A stretch of 10,085 bases of DNA. Source: Lachnospiraceae bacterium. Lineage in GTDB: Bacteria; Bacillota; Clostridia; Lachnospirales; Lachnospiraceae. Made by a program: the position numbers and the translations under genes. The notes under the pieces were generated by a model. It had not been told where the DNA came from. It saw only the letters and a program-made list of their open reading frames with translations, and ran no database searches. How positions within the stretch are numbered: position 1 is the stretch's first letter; the number at the start of each line of letters is the position of its first letter. The stretch is taken from assembly GCA_014804385.1 (NCBI GenBank), contig JAAUZW010000032.1, positions 1 to 10,085 on the forward strand, read 5' to 3'. Below are positions 5,942 to 10,085 of this stretch, piece after piece.

Positions 5942-6562
5942 ATGGAAAAGACAAAGACAAAACCAAGCATTAAACAGGTTCTGCTGAGAAATTTGGCAGG
6001 GATATTTGCGATCGTGTGGATGTGCGTGATCTTCGCTTTCTCCGCTCAGGACAAGGAAGAATCCGGTGCAGTGAGCGAGAGCTTCACCTATCGTGTGGTC
6101 AGTTCCACGAACTTTTTCTTTCACCTGGACATGAACGATGCGCGGGTGAAGGAGATTGCAGACTCTATTGAGGGATTTGTCAGAAAAGCGGCTCATATGA
6201 CGGAGTACGGGATTCTCTCTGTGCTTCTCTATATATGGATCGGTCAGTGGCCGATGAGTTTTTTGAGAAGATGGGGAACGGCATTTGGGGCGGCGACGGT
6301 CTATGCCGCCACCGATGAGATTCATCAACTGTTTGTGGCAGGCCGGTCAGGCCGGTTTACGGATGTGTGTATCGATGGCGCGGGAGCTGCTCTGGGTATT
6401 ATCGTGTTTGTTCTTCTGGTGCGGGCCAAAAAGCTTGTGCAGGCGGCAAAGGCACGGAAACAGGAGAAAGAGGCGCGTAAGCTGGAGAAAGAAGAGCGAA
6501 AACAGGAGAAAATGCAGCAGGAAGAGCAGCAGGAGACGGTGGAGCCGCATAAGGAGGAGTAG
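5942..6562 (+). CDS. VanZ-family membrane protein
   Basis: This is a 206-residue protein. The ATG at 5942 is used because GGAGA at 5932-5936 precedes it by five bases; a longer frame from 5888 would overlap prmA and lacks such a site. A hydrophobic segment at about 17-34 ends in FSAQ, a usual VanZ feature. Family motifs follow: RKAAHMTEYG (81-90), then a membrane segment, DEIHQLF (125-131), GRSGRFTDVCIDGAG (134-148), and a last membrane segment to about 160. VanZ itself gives low-level teicoplanin resistance, but most family members in Clostridia have no known role; resistance should not be inferred. Residues 164-206 are a hydrophilic K/E/Q-rich tail with the repeated pattern RKxEKE, probably a cytoplasmic helix, longer than in many relatives. 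The stop TAG shares its G with the rsmE start. Confidence 0.9.
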   Translation: MEKTKTKPSIKQVLLRNLAGIFAIVWMCVIFAFSAQDKEESGAVSESFTYRVVSSTNFFFHLDMNDARVKEIADSIEGFVRKAAHMTEYGILSVLLYIWIGQWPMSFLRRWGTAFGAATVYAATDEIHQLFVAGRSGRFTDVCIDGAGAALGIIVFVLLVRAKKLVQAAKARKQEKEARKLEKEERKQEKMQQEEQQETVEPHKEE

Positions 6563-7299
6563 TGTATCAGTTTTTTGTGGAACCTTCACAGATTCAGGAT
6601 AAAAAGGTAATCATTACGGGCAGTGATGTCAATCATATTAAGAATGTTCTGCGCATGAAGGTCGGTGAGGAGATCGCGGTCAAAAGTGGAGAAGACGGCA
6701 GAGAATATCGCTGTGGCATTGAAGCTTTTGCGCAGGACCAGGTCATTTGTTCATTACGGTTTATCAGGGAAGAGGGGGTGGAGCTGCCCTCTAAAATTTA
6801 TCTCTTTCAGGGGCTTCCCAAGGCGGATAAGATGGAACTGATCGTACAGAAGGCTGTGGAGCTGGGGGTCTTTGAGGTGATCCCGGTGACAGTGAAACGC
6901 TGCGTGGTAAAACTGGATGAGAAAAAAGCGGCCGCGAAGGTGGGTCGTTGGCAGGGTATTGCGGAGGCAGCGGCTAAGCAGTGTAAGCGGGGTATCATAC
7001 CTGTGGTGAAAATGCCGATGACTTTGCGTGAAGCGGCGGCCTACGCACAGGGGATGGATGTGCGGCTTATTCCTTACGAGCTGGCCGGTGATATGGCGCA
7101 CACCAGAGAAATCATAGAAAAGATCGCACCCGGGCAGAGTGTGGCTCTCTTTATCGGCCCGGAGGGAGGATTTGAGGAGAGCGAGGTGGAGACTGCCCTT
7201 GCGGCAGGCATAGAGCCGATTACCCTGGGGAGGAGGATCCTGCGGACGGAGACGGCGGGACTTACGGTGCTTTCCTGGCTGATGTACCATTTGGAGTAG
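6562..7299 (+). CDS. rsmE: 16S rRNA (uracil(1498)-N3)-methyltransferase
   Basis: This is a 245-residue SPOUT-class methyltransferase that makes m3U1498 in 16S rRNA of the small subunit. It starts with GTG at 6562, sharing one base with the VanZ stop (TAGTG), and has AAGGAGG at 6551-6557 four bases upstream. The N-terminal part (about 1-70) is the PUA-like RNA-binding domain, with HIKNVLRMKVGE. The knot that binds AdoMet is clear: GPEGGF at 199-204 and LGRRILRTETA at 222-232, both family hallmarks. KADKMELIVQKAVELGV near residue 91 is also typical. Length is normal for the family. Translational coupling with the VanZ gene suggests equal or dependent expression. Confidence 0.96.
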   Translation: MYQFFVEPSQIQDKKVIITGSDVNHIKNVLRMKVGEEIAVKSGEDGREYRCGIEAFAQDQVICSLRFIREEGVELPSKIYLFQGLPKADKMELIVQKAVELGVFEVIPVTVKRCVVKLDEKKAAAKVGRWQGIAEAAAKQCKRGIIPVVKMPMTLREAAAYAQGMDVRLIPYELAGDMAHTREIIEKIAPGQSVALFIGPEGGFEESEVETALAAGIEPITLGRRILRTETAGLTVLSWLMYHLE

Positions 7300-7334
7300 A
7301 AATACATATCTTAATATATACGCGAAAGCAATGA

Positions 7335-7457
7335 GCAATGCGCAGACGGAGGAATAATCACGGCGGGGAGTATGCTCACCGAAGTGATTGTTCCGATGGA
7401 TGCATAGGGCGAATGCCCGTGAGCGAGATGAAGTGAAACGAAATCGAGCTGCATTGC
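7335..7457 (+). other. Structured intergenic element between rsmE and the desulfurase gene (candidate dispersed repeat or RNA)
   Basis: The 195-bp gap after rsmE holds no supported gene but is highly structured. GCAATGC (7335-7341) can pair with GCATTGC (7451-7457), closing a domain of about 120 nt. Inside, GGAATAATCAC (7351-7361) pairs with GTGATTGTTCC (7384-7394) over 11 positions with one wobble, continued after a GG/AA internal loop by a shorter stem capped by TATG. Next comes GGGC-GAAT-GCCC (7407-7418), then a purine-rich stretch with GAAGTGAAACGAAATCGAG. It matches no riboswitch class I know; it resembles the palindromic intergenic repeats common in Lachnospiraceae, which is memory-based inference. 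A weak promoter-like pair (TTGGAG 7291, TATATA 7315) precedes it. Confidence 0.5.
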
Positions 7458-7494
7458 GCGGGAAATAACTATGTTAAGAAGGGAAACGGTAGCA

Positions 7495-8649
7495 ATGGAA
7501 GTATATCTGGATAATTCCGCGACGACCCGGTGCTTTAACGAGGTTGCGCTGTTAATGCATAAGATTATGTGTGAGGATTACGGAAATCCATCCAGCCTGC
7601 ATCATAAAGGTGTGGAAGCGGAAAACTACTTAAGATATGCCGGCGAAACCTTTGCGAAACTTTTGAAGGTCAATGAGAAGGAGATTTTTTTTACTTCCGG
7701 TGGCACGGAATCTGACAATATCGCGCTGATCGGTGCGGCCATGGCGGGCCACAGAAGAGGCAGACATCTGATCACCACGCCGATTGAGCATCCGGCGGTA
7801 TTACAGCCCATGGCCTATCTGGAGGATCAGGGGTTCGAGGTGACCTATCTGTCTGTGGATCGGCAGGGGCGGATCTCTCTGGAGGAACTGGAACAGGCTG
7901 TCAGGCCGGACACGATCCTGGTCTCCATTATGCACACGAACAATGAGATCGGAAGCCTGCAGCCCATTGCGGAGGCCGGGGCGCTCATTAAAGGACGCAA
8001 TCCCCAGACCCTCTTTCATGTGGATGCGGTACAGGGCTTTGGCAAGGCACGAATCTATCCCGGGAAAATGCAGATCGACATGCTCAGCGCCAGCGGGCAC
8101 AAGCTGCACGGCCCCAAGGGAATCGGTCTGCTCTATCTGCGGGAGGGCGCGAAAGTGAATCCCATCACTTACGGCGGCGGTCAGCAGCGGGGGATGCGTT
8201 CCGGCACGGAAAATTTGCCCGGTATTGCCGGATTTGCCAAGGCGGCGGAGCTGGTGTACCAGAATCTGGACCGCGACGTGGAAAAAATGTATGCGCTGCG
8301 GGAAAGGTTGACCCATGGAGTCAAAAATATGGAAAATGTAGTGGTCAACGGCTGCCCGGGAAGAGAAGGGGCGCCCCACATCCTGAGTCTCTCCGTCAGA
8401 GGCGTCCGCAGCGAAGTGCTCCTGCATGCATTGGAGGAGCGGGGAATCTACGTCTCGGCGGGAAGCGCCTGCGCGGCGCATAAGCCACAGCCTTCCGCCA
8501 CCCTGAAGGCAGTCGGTGTGGAGAGAGAGCTTTTGGGATCTACGATCAGGTTCAGCCTTTCCTGCTTCACGACGGAGGAGGAGATTGATTACACGGTACA
8601 GAATCTCTCGGAGATCGTACCGATACTCAGAAGATATACAAGACATTAA
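7495..8649 (+). CDS. Cysteine desulfurase (NifS/IscS-like), sulfur donor for ThiI
   Basis: This 384-residue PLP enzyme releases sulfur from L-cysteine as a persulfide, leaving alanine. ATG 7495 gives the family start MEVYLDNSATT; an in-frame ATG at 7471 (GGGAA upstream) would add eight residues and cannot be excluded. Cofactor-site residues are visible: His99 in IEHPAV, Asp177 and Gln180 in HVDAVQ, and the Schiff-base Lys203 in SASGHKLHGPKG. The catalytic Cys326 lies in SAGSACAAHK. GGTESDN and RSGTENLPGI are further hallmarks. The loop around the cysteine (ACAAHKPQPS) resembles the thiI-linked NifZ-type enzymes of Firmicutes. The gene is followed 42 bases later by thiI, as in the B. subtilis nifZ-thiI pair, so its likely partner is ThiI rather than an iron-sulfur scaffold; no iscU or sufU is in the window. 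Confidence 0.94.
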   Translation: MEVYLDNSATTRCFNEVALLMHKIMCEDYGNPSSLHHKGVEAENYLRYAGETFAKLLKVNEKEIFFTSGGTESDNIALIGAAMAGHRRGRHLITTPIEHPAVLQPMAYLEDQGFEVTYLSVDRQGRISLEELEQAVRPDTILVSIMHTNNEIGSLQPIAEAGALIKGRNPQTLFHVDAVQGFGKARIYPGKMQIDMLSASGHKLHGPKGIGLLYLREGAKVNPITYGGGQQRGMRSGTENLPGIAGFAKAAELVYQNLDRDVEKMYALRERLTHGVKNMENVVVNGCPGREGAPHILSLSVRGVRSEVLLHALEERGIYVSAGSACAAHKPQPSATLKAVGVERELLGSTIRFSLSCFTTEEEIDYTVQNLSEIVPILRRYTRH

Positions 8650-8650
8650 A

Positions 8651-8672
8651 GGGAGGGCGGTGACGCCCTTCC
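8651..8672 (+). other. Hairpin between desulfurase and thiI
   Basis: GGGAGGGCG pairs with CGCCCTTCC over nine positions (one G-T wobble) around a GTGA tetraloop, beginning one base after the desulfurase stop. No T-run follows, so it is not a classic terminator. It may protect the upstream message from 3' exonucleases or adjust the ratio of the two products. Confidence 0.6.
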
Positions 8673-8691
8673 TCACAGAGAGAGGATGCGT

Positions 8692-9873
8692 ATGTATAAA
8701 TCATTTTTGATCAAATATGCCGAGATTGGTGTAAAAGGCAAAAACCGGTATCTGTTCGAGGAGGCTTTGGTCAAGCAGATTAAGTATGCCCTGAAAAAGG
8801 CGGAGGGAGAGTTTTCGGTGCGCAGGACGGACGGGCGTATCTATGTGGACGCTCTGTCAGCTTTTGATTTTGATGAGGTTGTGGAGAACCTGAAAAAGGT
8901 GTTTGGTATCTCCGGCATCTGCCCCGTGGTGTATGTGGAGGATGAGGGGTTCGAACGGCTCTGTGAAGAGGTAGTCCGTTATATCGGTGATGTATACCCG
9001 GACAGGCATAAGAGCTTTAAGGTGGCGGCGAGACGGGCGCGTAAAAATTATCCGCTGGATTCCATGGAGATTAACACGGAACTGGGAGGCACCATTCTGG
9101 ACGCTTACCCGGAAATGTGTGTTGACGTGCACAAACCGGAGATTCTTTTGCATGTGGAGGTGCGGGACAAGATCTATCTTTATTCCGAGATCATACCGGG
9201 TCCCGGCGGTATGCCGGTAGGATCGGGCGGCAAGGCGATGCTGCTCCTCTCCGGCGGTATCGACTCTCCTGTGGCGGGCTGGATGATTGCGAAGCGCGGT
9301 GTCAAGATCGATGCGGTGTACTTTCATGCGCCGCCCTACACCAGCGAGCGGGCAAAGCAGAAGGTGGTGGATCTGGCGAAGAAGGTGGCGGCCTACGCGG
9401 GGCCGGTCTATCTGCATGTCATTAACTTTACGGATATTCAGCTTTACATTTATGATAAATGTCCCCACGATGAGCTTACCATCATTATGCGCCGTTACAT
9501 GATGCGCATTGCGGAGCATATTGCGAAGGAGACGGAATGTCTGGGGCTGATCACGGGGGAGAGCATCGGGCAGGTGGCCTCCCAGACCATGGCCAGTCTG
9601 GCGGCCACGAACGAGGTGTGCACCATGCCGGTCTACCGGCCCCTCATCGGTTTTGATAAGATGGAGATCGTGGAGATAGCGGAGAAGATTGACAGCTACG
9701 AGACGTCCATTCTGCCCTACGAGGACTGCTGTACCATTTTTGTGGCCAAGCACCCCGTTACGAAGCCGAATCTGAATATCATAAAAAGGCATGAGCAGAA
9801 TCTGCAGGAAGGGATCGACGAGCTGGTGCAGAAGGCTCTTGACACGGACGAAGTTATCATAGTACATGATTAA
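8692..9873 (+). CDS. thiI: tRNA 4-thiouridine synthase / tRNA sulfurtransferase
   Basis: This 393-residue enzyme uses ATP to adenylate U8 of tRNA and replaces its oxygen with sulfur (s4U); it can also serve thiazole synthesis for thiamine. ATG 8692 (MYKSFLIKYAEIGVKGKNR) is preferred over ATG 8686, because the AGAGAGG site ends directly at 8685 and would be too close. An N-terminal ferredoxin-like part and a THUMP domain (to about residue 165) bind tRNA. The PP-loop SGGIDS at 187-192 binds ATP. GLITGESIGQVASQT and TSILPYEDCCTIFVAKHPVT are conserved, with Cys346-Cys347 in the second a likely site of sulfur transfer. The protein ends without the C-terminal rhodanese domain found in E. coli ThiI (482 residues), as usual in Firmicutes, so sulfur must come directly from the desulfurase next door. 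Confidence 0.96.
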   Translation: MYKSFLIKYAEIGVKGKNRYLFEEALVKQIKYALKKAEGEFSVRRTDGRIYVDALSAFDFDEVVENLKKVFGISGICPVVYVEDEGFERLCEEVVRYIGDVYPDRHKSFKVAARRARKNYPLDSMEINTELGGTILDAYPEMCVDVHKPEILLHVEVRDKIYLYSEIIPGPGGMPVGSGGKAMLLLSGGIDSPVAGWMIAKRGVKIDAVYFHAPPYTSERAKQKVVDLAKKVAAYAGPVYLHVINFTDIQLYIYDKCPHDELTIIMRRYMMRIAEHIAKETECLGLITGESIGQVASQTMASLAATNEVCTMPVYRPLIGFDKMEIVEIAEKIDSYETSILPYEDCCTIFVAKHPVTKPNLNIIKRHEQNLQEGIDELVQKALDTDEVIIVHD

Positions 9874-9892
9874 TTCGAGCAGAAAGTTAAAT

Positions 9893-9920
9893 CGAGTAGG
9901 GAAAGTTTTCTCCCTACTCG
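9893..9920. other. Perfect 10-bp hairpin downstream of thiI
   Basis: CGAGTAGGGA (9893-9902) pairs with TCCCTACTCG (9911-9920) around an eight-base loop. It starts 20 bases after the thiI stop. Only TT follows on the plus strand; on the minus strand ATTTAACTTT follows. It may end thiI transcription or, read from the right, that of the convergent gene. Confidence 0.6.
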
Positions 9921-9921
9921 T

Positions 9922-9975
9922 TGCGCGACCCGTGCGCCACTTTAGTGGCATCCTACCTTTGCACGGGTCTGCGCA
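9922..9975. other. Long imperfect hairpin with a nested hairpin, between convergent genes
   Basis: TGCGC-GACCCGTGC (9922-9935) pairs with GCACGGGTC-T-GCGCA (9961-9975): fourteen pairs with one bulged T. Inside, GCCAC-TTTA-GTGGC (9936-9949) folds on its own, leaving ATCCTACCTTT unpaired. The minus strand begins ATGCGCAGAC, also found at 7338-7347 in the other structured gap. It is a likely copy of a dispersed intergenic palindrome; RNA function is unknown. Confidence 0.55.
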
Positions 9976-9980
9976 TAAAG

Positions 9981-10006
9981 ACAGCCCGGGAAATCTCCCG
10001 AGCTGT
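9981..10006 (-). terminator. Probable terminator of the convergent minus-strand gene
   Basis: Read on the minus strand, ACAGCTCGGG pairs with CCCGGGCTGT over ten positions (one T-G wobble) around a six-base loop, about 25 bases after the stop codon of the gene at the right edge. A short T-rich stretch (CTTTAT) follows. On the plus strand the wobble becomes a C-A mismatch and no T-run follows, so the direction is minus. Confidence 0.6.
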
Positions 10007-10031
10007 TCCGGTCAAGTCAAGACTGCAAGGA

Positions 10032-10085
10032 TTACATGATGTAAGGCTTCAGCGCTTCCATAACCTCATCCGTGCCATCCTCAAC
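10032..10085 (-). CDS. C-terminal end of an unidentified convergent gene
   Basis: The minus strand is open from the right edge to a TAA at 10032-10034 and gives 17 residues, VEDGTDEVMEALKPYIM. The codons (GAG, GAT, GGC, CTG, AAG) resemble those of the other genes here, and a terminator-like hairpin follows at the expected distance, so this is very likely a real gene end. Seventeen residues are too few to name the product. Confidence 0.6.
   Translation of the reverse strand, partial: VEDGTDEVMEALKPYIM

Noticed and set aside
7331..7407. Tiny open frames of 8 and 11 codons in the rsmE-desulfurase gap, the second with GGGAG just before ATG 7372
   Set aside because: They are very short and lie within the arms of the hairpin; the GGGAG is part of the stem. 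A leader peptide is possible but not supported.
7335..7457. Known riboswitch (TPP, SAM, T-box) before the sulfur genes
   Set aside because: I cannot find the conserved cores of these classes, and there is no terminator or T-box sequence.
8857..9951. Long minus-strand open frame opposite thiI
   Set aside because: It is a shadow of thiI: it is His/Arg/Leu-rich with no known motif and runs through the downstream hairpins.

Overview
The window looks like chromosomal DNA from a low-to-mid GC Firmicute, most probably a Lachnospiraceae-type Clostridium relative. This rests on strong AGGAGG-type ribosome binding sites, the xpaC/telA pair, the prmA-rsmE neighbourhood, a nifS-thiI pair, and a ThiI without a rhodanese domain. 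No species can be named from sequence alone.

Layout. Bases 2-775 are the 3' part of an Rpn/PD-(D/E)XK-type recombination-promoting nuclease (putative transposase) gene, cut by the window edge. It carries a 12-bp repeat tract and a well-placed internal start. Bases 776-1194 form an AT-rich gap with a hairpin, a 58-codon minus-strand open stretch that looks like the tail of a decayed gene, an 11-bp tandem duplication, and a promoter reading right. From there all genes run rightward: a DUF3048 (YerB-like) lipoprotein, an XpaC-family membrane protein, a TelA-family protein, prmA (ribosomal protein L11 methyltransferase), a VanZ-family membrane protein, rsmE (16S rRNA m3U1498 methyltransferase), then after a 195-bp structured gap a cysteine desulfurase and thiI. 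At the right edge are several hairpins and the last 17 codons of a convergent minus-strand gene that I cannot identify.

How the genes relate. DUF3048 and xpaC overlap by 14 nt, telA and prmA are 7 nt apart, and vanZ and rsmE share one base, so 1219-7299 is probably one or two transcripts with a possible extra start before telA. The first part is envelope-related (lipoprotein, XpaC, TelA) and the second modifies the ribosome (PrmA on L11, RsmE on 16S rRNA). The last pair is a sulfur relay: the desulfurase passes persulfide sulfur to ThiI for 4-thiouridine at tRNA position 8 and possibly thiamine synthesis.

Most of the window is conserved housekeeping sequence. The points most worth a second look are the candidate intragenic small protein in the Rpn gene, the four 11-residue amphipathic repeats and internal winged-helix-like segment of the XpaC protein, and the structured intergenic elements at 7335-7457 and 9893-10006, which share a 10-mer.
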